A stretch of 64,000 nt of DNA from Actinoplanes subtropicus (GTDB taxonomy: Bacteria > Actinomycetota > Actinomycetes > Mycobacteriales > Micromonosporaceae): contig NZ_JOJL01000013.1 of the NCBI RefSeq assembly GCF_000721705.1, forward strand, positions 62,001-126,000, in the 5' to 3' direction. The notes under the pieces were generated by a model. That model was not told the origin of the DNA, did not search any database, and saw only the letters and a program-made list of their open reading frames with translations. A program made the position numbers and the translations under genes. Of this stretch, positions 1-6,677 are shown one piece after another. Numbering within the stretch: the first letter of the stretch is position 1; each line of letters begins with the position of its first letter.

Positions 1-1227
1 GGTCGCGTCCAGGGCCGCGCCGAGCCGATCGAGCGCCTGGTCGCGGGTGTCCCCGACCGCGATGATCTTGGCGAGCATCGGGTCGTAGAACGGCGAGACC
101 TCGAGGCCCGTCTCGACGTAGCTGTCCACCCGTACGCCCGCCGGGAACTCCGCCCGGGTGACCAGGCCGGAGGAGGGCAGGGAGTCCTTCGCCGGGTCCT
201 CGGCGTAGACCCGCGCCTCGACCGCGAACCCGGACGGGCGCCAGTCCCGCTCGAACACCGCGGGATCCACCGACCCGGTGCCGGCCAGCTCCAGTTGCAG
301 CGCCACCAGGTCGACCCCGAAGACCTCCTCGGTGACCGGGTGCTCGACCTGCAGGCGGGTGTTGACCTCCAGGAAGGCGGCCTCCTCCCGGACCGGGTCG
401 TAGACGAACTCGACCGTGCCGGCACCCCGGTAGTTCACCGTGGCGAGGAGCGCCCGGGCGCTGGCATGCAGCCGCTCCCGGACCGGCCCGGGCAGGCCGG
501 GCGCGGGCGCCTCCTCGAGGACCTTCTGGTTGCGCCGCTGCAGCGAGCAGTCCCGGTCGCCGAGCACCGCGATCCGTCCCGCCCCGTCGCCGAAGACCTG
601 CACCTCGACGTGGCGGGCGGGCCGGACCAGCCGTTCGAGGAAGACCCCGGCCGAGTCGAAGTTGGCGCGGGCCAGCGCCTCGACCCGCTCGAAGGCCGCG
701 CGTACCTCGCCGGCGGAGACGCAGGCCTGCATGCCGATGCCGCCCCCGCCGCCGGTCGCCTTCAACATCACCGGCAGGCCGATCGCCTCCGCCGCGGCCA
801 CCGCCTCGCCGGCGGAGGCGAGCAGCCCGGTGCCGGCCAGCAGCGGAACGCCGGCCCGCTCGGCCAGCGCCCGGGCGGTGTGCTTGGCGCCGAACGCGAC
901 GATCTGCCCGGGCGTCGGGCCGGCGAACCGGATGCCGGCCGCCTCCACCTCGCGGGCGAACTCGGCGCTCTCCGAGAGGAACCCGTAGCCGGGGTGGACG
1001 ATCTCGGCGCCGCTGCTCAGCGCGGCGGCGAGGATGAGGTCGCGACGCAGGTACGACTCCCGGGCCGGCGCCGGGCCGAGCCGGACCGCGGTGTCGGCCT
1101 CGCGCACGTGCGGCGCGGCCCGGTCGGCGTCGGAGAAGACCGCGACCGTCCGCAACCCGCGCATTTTCGCCGTACGAATGATCCGCCGGGCGATCTCGCC
1201 CCGGTTCGCGATCAGCACGGTCGTCAT
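1..1227 (-). CDS. Guanidine/urea carboxylase, biotin carboxylase part (cut by window edge)
   Basis: The gene runs off the left edge; 409 codons are visible without a stop. It opens MTTVLIANRGEIARR, the standard biotin carboxylase N-terminus, then shows the glycine-rich ATP-grasp loop KATGGGGGIGMQ, DRDCSLQRRNQKVLEEAP and FLEVNTRLQVEHPVTEE. The enzyme would carboxylate a urea-type nitrogen with ATP and bicarbonate in the cytosol; the carboxyltransferase and biotinyl domains lie outside the window. The ATG shares ATGA with the stop of the DUF1989 gene before it, so translation is probably coupled. Family knowledge: carboxylases encoded beside two DUF1989 proteins prefer guanidine, giving carboxyguanidine. 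An acetyl- or propionyl-CoA carboxylase alpha chain would look similar here and is disfavoured only by context. Confidence 0.85.
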   Translation of the reverse strand, partial: MTTVLIANRGEIARRIIRTAKMRGLRTVAVFSDADRAAPHVREADTAVRLGPAPARESYLRRDLILAAALSSGAEIVHPGYGFLSESAEFAREVEAAGIRFAGPTPGQIVAFGAKHTARALAERAGVPLLAGTGLLASAGEAVAAAEAIGLPVMLKATGGGGGIGMQACVSAGEVRAAFERVEALARANFDSAGVFLERLVRPARHVEVQVFGDGAGRIAVLGDRDCSLQRRNQKVLEEAPAPGLPGPVRERLHASARALLATVNYRGAGTVEFVYDPVREEAAFLEVNTRLQVEHPVTEEVFGVDLVALQLELAGTGSVDPAVFERDWRPSGFAVEARVYAEDPAKDSLPSSGLVTRAEFPAGVRVDSYVETGLEVSPFYDPMLAKIIAVGDTRDQALDRLGAALDAT

Positions 1228-1820
1228 GGCCGCACCACGATCATGCGCAGCGGCGTGGGGTTGAAGTCGTTGCACGGGTTGTTCATCTGCGGGCAGTTGG
1301 AGACGACCACCAGCACGTCCATCTCGGCCCGGACCGCCACCCGCTTGCCCGGCCCCGACATCCCGTCCACGATCCCGAGCGCGCCATCGGGCTCGACCGG
1401 GACGTTCATGAACCAATTCAGGTTCGAGACCAGATCCCGTACGCCCAGGCCGTGTTTGGCCCCCTCGCTGAGAAAGTTCTCGCGGCAGCCGTGGTGGAAC
1501 ATCACGTGGTGGCCGTAGCGCAGGGTGTTGGACTCCTTGCCGCACGCCCCGCCGATGGTGTCCTGCCGGTCGATCTCGTTCGCGACGACGGTCATCAGCG
1601 GCCGTCCCTCGTTGCTGCGCAGCACGGTGCCGGTGCGGACGTACGCGTTGCCCTGCCAGGCGAGGGTGTCGGGCACGCTGTAGCGCTCGTCCGGGTCGTG
1701 CGCGTTGTAGATCAGGCAGTCCGCCGACTGGTTGCCGCCGACGTCGACGATGGTGAGCACGTCGCCGGCTTCGACGACGCCCGACCAGGACGCCCGGGGC
1801 TCCACCCACTCGTCTCTCAT
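1224..1820 (-). CDS. DUF1989 protein, smaller carboxyguanidine deiminase subunit (urea carboxylase-associated)
   Basis: This 198-residue DUF1989 protein carries conserved blocks VGGNQSADCLIYNAHDP, ACGKESNTLRYG and the Cys-rich C-terminal NCPQMNNPCNDFNPTP. Proteins of this type were long called urea amidolyase-associated; two such subunits together act as carboxyguanidine deiminase, removing ammonia to leave allophanate. This smaller subunit keeps the cysteines that its larger neighbour lacks, so it probably holds the active or metal site (inference). It overlaps the genes on both sides by four bases (ATGA). I leave the symbol blank because I cannot say which of the two cgd genes it matches. 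Confidence 0.85.
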   Translation of the reverse strand: MRDEWVEPRASWSGVVEAGDVLTIVDVGGNQSADCLIYNAHDPDERYSVPDTLAWQGNAYVRTGTVLRSNEGRPLMTVVANEIDRQDTIGGACGKESNTLRYGHHVMFHHGCRENFLSEGAKHGLGVRDLVSNLNWFMNVPVEPDGALGIVDGMSGPGKRVAVRAEMDVLVVVSNCPQMNNPCNDFNPTPLRMIVVRP

Positions 1821-2662
1821 AGCCCGCGCGCCTCCGCGTAGTCGATGGTGTTGAGATAGGCACGGTTCAACTCCGGGGTGGCGTCGAACCGCCGGTCGGC
1901 CGGTCCGGTGGCGTCGCCGCGCCAGGCATGCACCCGCAGCGGTCCGACCGTGTACTCGGGCCGCGGATCCAGCGGGTGAGCGACGTTGGCCAGCAGCACC
2001 AGCAGCGGCAACTCGGCCACCAGCGTCACGTGCGTTCCGGGGCCGGCCGAGCCGAGCCAGTCCAGGGCGCCGTCGAGCCCGACCCGTACACCCTGGAAGA
2101 AGCTGACGCTGGGCGGCAGGTCGCGCCGGGTGAGGCCGTGCTTGGCGGCCGCCTTGACGAACAGGCTGCGCCCGGCGGGCGAGGGACCCTCCGGGCGGGC
2201 GTCGCCGTACTTGCTCTCGTTCCAGGCCTCGGTGGTGGTGCCGCAGAACGCGTCATGCTGCCCGGAGGAGTCCTCGACCAGGCTGGCCAGCACCCGCCCG
2301 TCGCCGGAGAGCAGCGGCGTCCCGGTTTTCAGGTACGCCTGCCACGGGATCTTCAGCGTGTCGGCCACGTTCAGCCGCTCCACCGGCTCGAGCGCGTTGT
2401 AGACGAGCAGGTGCGCGCACGCCTGTCCGGCCGGATCGTCCAGGCGCAGCCGGGTGCCCCGGGCGAGCACCTTGTGGGTGTACCCGCCGGGCGCCACCGT
2501 CTCGGCCCAGGTGAGCGCGGCCGGGTCGACCCCGCCGGGCGTGAACGGGCTGCTCGACGCGGGAAGATAGGGCATCCACTCGCTGCTCCGCCCGGTCTGG
2601 GCCCGGGCGTCGTCCCGTGCGTGGAGGACGCTGTCGGTGCGGTGCTCTTCGCGGGCACTCAT
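1817..2662 (-). CDS. DUF1989 protein, larger carboxyguanidine deiminase subunit
   Basis: This 281-residue paralogue of the next gene shares the DUF1989 layout: GQACAHLLVYNALEP, AFCGTTTEAWNESKYGD and the C-terminal LLANVAHPLDP. It lacks the paired cysteines present near the end of the smaller subunit, which suggests a structural or regulatory role in a two-subunit enzyme (inference). I chose the ATG at 2662 (MSAREEHRTDS), which overlaps the permease stop as ATGA; the frame stays open further upstream but that stretch lies inside the permease gene. The first 40 residues look unstructured. Its place between transporter and carboxylase supports a role in guanidine breakdown. Confidence 0.85.
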   Translation of the reverse strand: MSAREEHRTDSVLHARDDARAQTGRSSEWMPYLPASSSPFTPGGVDPAALTWAETVAPGGYTHKVLARGTRLRLDDPAGQACAHLLVYNALEPVERLNVADTLKIPWQAYLKTGTPLLSGDGRVLASLVEDSSGQHDAFCGTTTEAWNESKYGDARPEGPSPAGRSLFVKAAAKHGLTRRDLPPSVSFFQGVRVGLDGALDWLGSAGPGTHVTLVAELPLLVLLANVAHPLDPRPEYTVGPLRVHAWRGDATGPADRRFDATPELNRAYLNTIDYAEARGL

Positions 2663-4203
2663 GCTTCGGCCGGCACATGGGTGTGCGGGATGTGGACCAG
2701 CTCGATGTTCTGGTGCAGCCGCTTGTAACCGAAGTAGCCGGCGCCGATGGCCACGACCGCCGCGACCAGCAGCACGGCGCTGTACTGCAGCACCCAGTTC
2801 CCGTGCGGCGAGAGGTCGTAGATCTCGGTCCGCGGCCACATCAGGTTGACCACCATGATCACCTGGTAGATCACCGCCACGACGTTGACGGCGAGCCCCC
2901 ACCGGCCCATCGAGAACAGCGGCTTGCCGTCCTCGTCCACCCCGGCCGGGAAGTGGTCGGTGTTCCGGTGCCGGATCCGCACCACCAGCAGCGGGAGCGT
3001 GACCCCGAGGTAGCCGATGTAGAGCATCGCGATGCAGATGCTGGAGAGCGCGGTGAAGATCGTCGTGGAGTTGATGTTCACGAGCAGCGCGATCACCGCG
3101 CCGGCGCCGACCACGATCGAGGTGAGGATGGGTGTCCCGGTGCGCGGCGAGACCTTGCCCAGCGCCCTGGCGAACGGGAAGGCGCCCTCGCGCGACATCG
3201 AGTACATCATCCGCGCGCCGGAGGTCTGGCAGGCCAGCGTGCAGGCGAAGACCGCCACGGCGACGCAGCAGAGCAGCAGCCGGCCCAGCACGCCGCCGAG
3301 CCGCTCGGTGAGCACCCAGGACAGGCCGAGGGTGGAGAGGTTGCCGTCGGTGAGGCTGGGGGCGGCCATCAGCGCGGCCAGGATCAGCAGGCCGCCGCCC
3401 AGGCCCGAGGTGGTCAGCGCCCGGATGATCGTCTTGGGGGTGGTCTTGCGCGGCGCGTGGGTCTCCTCCGCCAGCTCGCCGGCCGAATCAAAACCGACCA
3501 TGACGTACGCGGCCATCAGTCCCGAGGCCAGCCAGGCGAAGAAGTACGAGCCGGTGCCGGTCCAGCCGGTGTGGTGCAGTACCACCGACGGACCCCGCTC
3601 GGAGAGCGCGAACAGCACTCCGACCAGCACGACCACGCCGACGATCTCGACCGCGACGCCGACGCTGGTGGCCGCCGCCATCTGCCGGATGCCCAGCACG
3701 TTCACCAGCGTCGTGACGGCCAGCAGGAGCACGCCCAGGATGATCGCGTTCTGCGCCCCGGTCGCGGAGAGGATGGACGGGTCGGCGGCGGAGCCACCGA
3801 CCATCTGGAAGCCCGACCAGATCGCCGGGAGCACCGCCTGCATCGCGATCGCCGCCACGGCGACGGTGAGGATCTGGCCGATCACCATGATCCAGCCGGT
3901 GAAGAAGCCCCAGCTCACTCCGGCCAGCCGGCTCGACCACTGGAAGATCGCGCCGGACACCGGCCAGCGGCCGGCCAGCTCGGAGAAGCACAGCGCGACG
4001 CACAGCTGCCCGGCGAACACCACCGGCCAGGACCAGAAGAACGAGGCCCCGCCCAGCAGGAAGCCCAGCCCGAAGAGCTGGAACACCGTGGTCAGGATCG
4101 AGACGAAGGAGAAGCCCGCGGCGAAGGACGCGAACGTCCCGACGCCCCGGCGCAGTTCTTGTTTGTAGCCGATGTGACCAGGGTCGATGTCCGTTGCGCT
4201 CAT
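2659..4203 (-). CDS. APC-superfamily permease, probable guanidine/urea-type uptake
   Basis: The 514-residue product has about 12 hydrophobic segments, starting at SFAAGFSFVSILTTVFQLFG, and the loop GELAEETHAPRKTTPKT typical of GABA-permease-like APC transporters. It is first in the operon, ahead of two DUF1989 genes and the carboxylase, so uptake of the carboxylase substrate is the natural inference; amino-acid transport cannot be excluded. The start (MSATDIDPGH) follows GGAGGTGGA nine to ten bases upstream. Twenty bases before the start lies a near-perfect 22-bp palindrome, and beyond it four phased GTT half-sites (see separate entries). Confidence 0.85.
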   Translation of the reverse strand: MSATDIDPGHIGYKQELRRGVGTFASFAAGFSFVSILTTVFQLFGLGFLLGGASFFWSWPVVFAGQLCVALCFSELAGRWPVSGAIFQWSSRLAGVSWGFFTGWIMVIGQILTVAVAAIAMQAVLPAIWSGFQMVGGSAADPSILSATGAQNAIILGVLLLAVTTLVNVLGIRQMAAATSVGVAVEIVGVVVLVGVLFALSERGPSVVLHHTGWTGTGSYFFAWLASGLMAAYVMVGFDSAGELAEETHAPRKTTPKTIIRALTTSGLGGGLLILAALMAAPSLTDGNLSTLGLSWVLTERLGGVLGRLLLCCVAVAVFACTLACQTSGARMMYSMSREGAFPFARALGKVSPRTGTPILTSIVVGAGAVIALLVNINSTTIFTALSSICIAMLYIGYLGVTLPLLVVRIRHRNTDHFPAGVDEDGKPLFSMGRWGLAVNVVAVIYQVIMVVNLMWPRTEIYDLSPHGNWVLQYSAVLLVAAVVAIGAGYFGYKRLHQNIELVHIPHTHVPAEA

Positions 4204-4223
4204 GACTCCACCTCCGGCGGGTC

Positions 4224-4245
4224 TTATCTGTCGTCCGACAGGTAA
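4224..4245. promoter_or_regulatory. Palindromic operator upstream of guanidine operon
   Basis: The core CTGTCG-TC-CGACAG is a perfect inverted repeat, and with its flanks (TTAT on the left, GTAA on the right) the palindrome spans 22 bp with one mismatched pair. It lies 20 to 41 bases before the permease start codon. The GTCnGAC-like core fits FadR/FCD-type GntR operators; no GntR gene is adjacent, so the regulator is unknown. A repressor bound here would cover the promoter or transcript start. Confidence 0.6.
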
Positions 4246-4281
4246 TGGACCTGAGGTTGGAGTCCGGGTGTTCCAGGGGCG

Positions 4282-4317
4282 GTTCGGCGGCGTTAAGACG
4301 ACGTTCCGGGGCGTTAA
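4282..4317. promoter_or_regulatory. Four phased GTT half-sites, GlnR-like nitrogen control region
   Basis: On the plus strand GTTCG (4282), GTTAA (4292), GTTCC (4303) and GTTAA (4313) recur every 10 to 11 bases, about one helical turn. Actinobacterial GlnR boxes are built from alternating GTnAC and GAAAC half-sites with 11-base spacing. The match here is partial, with two gaps one base short, so this is a candidate only. Position upstream of a nitrogen-scavenging operon makes GlnR control plausible. Confidence 0.35.
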
Positions 4318-4331
4318 ATCGTCATGACTGC

Positions 4332-4988
4332 CTACGGGCGCTGGGTGCGCTGCAGCGCCCGGACGAGCGTCTCGCGCGGCGGCGGCGCCGGCAGCGTCTC
4401 GGTGTGGTCCGCCGCGAAGGCCTGCAGCAGGTATTCCACGTGGCGCCGCCAGGCGTCGGGCGCCTCCCCGGCGGTCGCCGCGATCACGCCGGCGTTGGCC
4501 ATCAGCAGCACGACCAGGTCGTCCGGGTGGAAGTCGGGGCGCAGCCGCCCGGCCGCCTTCGCCCTACGGACGATCTTGAGCCAGTCGCGGTAACCGGTGT
4601 TGCGCTGGTGCTCGAGGTCCTCGACGGCCGGGTTGGCCGCGGCGAAGGTGATCGTGAGCAGGTCGGCGAAGCCGCGGTCGCCGGACTGCATGGCGCACAC
4701 CCGGCGCACGTACCCGCAAAAGCCCTGCCACGCGTCGGGCGCGGCCAGGGCCTCGGCGGCCGCGTCGGCGTAGGCGCGCATCTTGTCGCCGAACGCGGCG
4801 GCGATCAGCGACTCCCGGTCCGGGAAGCGGCGGTGCACGGTCGCCTCGCCGACCTCGGCACGCCGGGCGATCTCGTCGAACGGCACCCGGAGGCCGTGCT
4901 CGGCGAACGCCCGCTGGGCCGCGGCGACGATCGCCGCCCGGTTCCGCGCGGCGTCGGTACGCAGGGGCCGGTCGGAAGGAGTTCGCAT
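4332..4988 (-). CDS. TetR-family repressor
   Basis: This 218-residue protein has an N-terminal helix-turn-helix (ARNRAAIVAAAQRAFAEHG, then PFDEIARRAEVGEATVHRRF) and a helical ligand-binding C-terminal half, as usual for TetR regulators. I took the ATG at 4988 because GAGGG lies seven bases upstream and because further extension would run through the operator region and the divergent gene. It is divergent from a truncated quinone oxidoreductase and an SDR gene, with two matching operator copies between them, so autoregulation and control of those genes are likely. The ligand is unknown. Confidence 0.85.
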   Translation of the reverse strand: MRTPSDRPLRTDAARNRAAIVAAAQRAFAEHGLRVPFDEIARRAEVGEATVHRRFPDRESLIAAAFGDKMRAYADAAAEALAAPDAWQGFCGYVRRVCAMQSGDRGFADLLTITFAAANPAVEDLEHQRNTGYRDWLKIVRRAKAAGRLRPDFHPDDLVVLLMANAGVIAATAGEAPDAWRRHVEYLLQAFAADHTETLPAPPPRETLVRALQRTQRP

Positions 4989-5010
4989 GGTCACACCCTC
5001 ACGATCGCAC

Positions 5011-5068
5011 AAGTGGAGGAAACCCACCACTTCCGTGCTAGCGTGAAAGTGAAGGCACGGCTCCACTT
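5011..5068. promoter_or_regulatory. Two tandem TetR operator copies
   Basis: Two inverted repeats with the same spacing are present: AAGTGG-N10-CCACTT at 5011-5032 and AAGTGA-N10-CCACTT at 5047-5068, their centres 36 bp apart. Both N10 spacers begin with AGG. They fill the gap between the TetR gene start (4988) and the start of the divergent gene (5088), where a repressor would block both promoters. Conserved geometry in two copies makes a chance match unlikely. Confidence 0.65.
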
Positions 5069-5087
5069 CTGAACGGGAGACAGACCC

Positions 5088-5483
5088 ATGAAGGCGGTCA
5101 CCTTTCACGAGTACGGCGATCCGTCGGCCGCCCCGACCACCTACGGCCCGGGGCTGGCCGACCGGGTCGCCGCACTGGCCCCGGCGGGCGTGGACGCGGT
5201 CCTCGACACGGCCGGCTCCGGATCGCTGCCCGACCTCATCAAGATCGCGCCCGGGGCGGCCGCGGTGGTGAGCATCGCCGACTACACCGCGCCGGAGCAC
5301 GGTGCCCGCCTCACGGCCGCTGCCGAGGCGCCCGCCGAGGCCCTGGCCCAGGCGGCCGCGCTCGGTGCGGCCGGGCGCTACACCCCGCGGGTCGCCGCCA
5401 CGTACGGCCTCGACCAGGCCGCCGAGGCGCACGCCCACAGCCAGTCCGGGCATGCCCAGGGCAAGCTCGTCATCGCTTTCTGA
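5088..5483 (+). pseudogene. Internally deleted NADP-dependent quinone oxidoreductase (MDR)
   Basis: The 131-residue frame begins MKAVTFHEYGDP, the usual start of zinc-independent MDR quinone oxidoreductases, then jumps straight to YGPGLADRVAALAPAGVDAVL and keeps the normal C-terminus (TYGLDQAAEAHAHSQSGHAQG). Family members are about 300 residues; the GroES-like domain and the first half of the Rossmann fold are gone, roughly 170 to 180 residues, yet the frame is intact. It cannot bind NADPH normally and is probably inactive. GGGAG before the ATG and the TetR operators upstream are still present. Confidence 0.75.
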
Positions 5484-5515
5484 GCCCCTCCCCTCCCCCC
5501 GAAAAAGGATCCTTC

Positions 5516-6196
5516 ATGCCCACGATCGCCATCGTCGGGGCCGGCCCCGGGCTCGGCCTGTCCATTGCCAGAGTGTTCGGCCGGAACGGCTTCTCCGTTG
5601 CCCTCGTCTCCCGGACCCAGGAGAAGCTCGACGAGCTCGCCGGTCAGTTGCGGGCGGACGGCGTCGACGCCGCCGGGTTCGCGGCCGACATCATGGACCG
5701 GCCCGCGCTGGTTGCCGCGTTCGACCGGATCAAGGAGCGGTTCGGCACCGTCGACGTGCTGGAGTACTCGCCGGCCCCGCACACCCCCGTGCCCGGCATC
5801 ACCATGACCGGCCCGCTGGAGGCCACGATCGAGACACTCCAGCCCCAGCTGGACTACTACCTGTACGGCGGGCTCACCGCCGCCCGGCAGGTCCTGCCCG
5901 AGATGCTCGCGAACAACGCCGGCACCCTGCTGTTCACCACCGGCGGCTCCTCGGTCGACCCGCTGACCGGCCCGGTCGAGTTCGCCGCCACCGCCACCGG
6001 CTCGGCCGCCCTGCGCGCCTGGGTGCTCAAGCTGCACCAGGCCTTGTCCGGCACCGGCGTCTACGCGGCCCACATCCCCCTGTCGGTATGGATCGGCAGC
6101 GGCGGCCCGGAAACCCACCCCGACACCATCGCCGACCACTACTGGACCACCTACACCAAACGCGACGGCGCCGAGCACCACTACGCCGCCAGCTGA
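5516..6196 (+). CDS. SDR-like protein without the YxxxK catalytic pair
   Basis: The 226-residue protein has a Rossmann start GAGPGLGLSIARVFG and the SDR topology (AADIMDRPALVAAF; LLFTTGGSS), so NAD(P) binding is likely. Where classical short-chain dehydrogenases carry YxxxK it reads FAATATGSAALRAW, so the normal catalytic pair is absent. Related actinobacterial proteins that I recall share this feature, so it is probably a subfamily trait and not decay. It follows the broken MDR gene by 32 bases, behind AAAAAGGA, and probably shares its TetR-controlled transcript. Substrate unknown. Confidence 0.8.
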   Translation: MPTIAIVGAGPGLGLSIARVFGRNGFSVALVSRTQEKLDELAGQLRADGVDAAGFAADIMDRPALVAAFDRIKERFGTVDVLEYSPAPHTPVPGITMTGPLEATIETLQPQLDYYLYGGLTAARQVLPEMLANNAGTLLFTTGGSSVDPLTGPVEFAATATGSAALRAWVLKLHQALSGTGVYAAHIPLSVWIGSGGPETHPDTIADHYWTTYTKRDGAEHHYAAS

Positions 6197-6234
6197 CCGA
6201 CGCCACCCCACCCACCGAACCCCGATCCACGCAC

Positions 6235-6620
6235 CGGACGCGATCCAGCCACCTGACACAGCCCAACTCGCAGACGCGGCGCAGCGGGCGGACGCGACCC
6301 AACCGGCAGACGCGGCCCAGCGGGCGAGCACGACCCAACCTCGCGGGCACGGCCCAACCAACAGACGCGACCCAGCGGGCAGACGCGACCCAACCGGCGG
6401 GCACGGCCCAGCGGGCGGGCACGACCCAACCCGCGGGCGCGACCCAACCCGCGGGCACGACCCAAGCCCGCGGGCGCGATCCAGCGAGCGGGCACGACCC
6501 AACCCGCGGGCACGACCCAAGCCCGCGGGCACGGGCCAGCTATCGGGCACGGACCGACCGGCGAAGACGGGTTCAGCGGGCGGGGCGCGGACCAACCGGC
6601 GGGCGCGGGACGGCCTGTGG
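6235..6620. repeat. 18-bp tandem repeat array (about 20 degenerate copies)
   Basis: The stretch is built from an 18-bp unit close to CGGGCACGACCCAACCCG, repeated about 20 times with point changes and an occasional extra base; copies in the middle (6416-6540) are the most alike. It fills nearly all of the 481-bp gap between the convergent SDR and beta-helix genes. Because 18 is a multiple of three, long frames stay open through it on both strands, but none has a convincing start or protein family. There are no unique spacers, so it is not a CRISPR array. Confidence 0.85.
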
Positions 6621-6677
6621 GGGCGGGCCAACCGGTAGGTGGGCGGTGGCTGGGGTGGGCGGGCGGCGGTGGGGTGG

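Noticed and set aside
4204..4331. Guanidine-I (ykkC) riboswitch in front of the permease gene
   Set aside because: The leader is only about 130 bases and lacks the conserved ykkC blocks; what is visible is a palindrome and GTT repeats.
5516..6196. SDR gene called a pseudogene because YxxxK is missing
   Set aside because: The rest of the protein is complete and similar actinobacterial proteins seem to share the change.
6235..6620. CRISPR array or repeat protein gene
   Set aside because: Units are contiguous with no unique spacers, and the open frames through the array have no start signal or family match.
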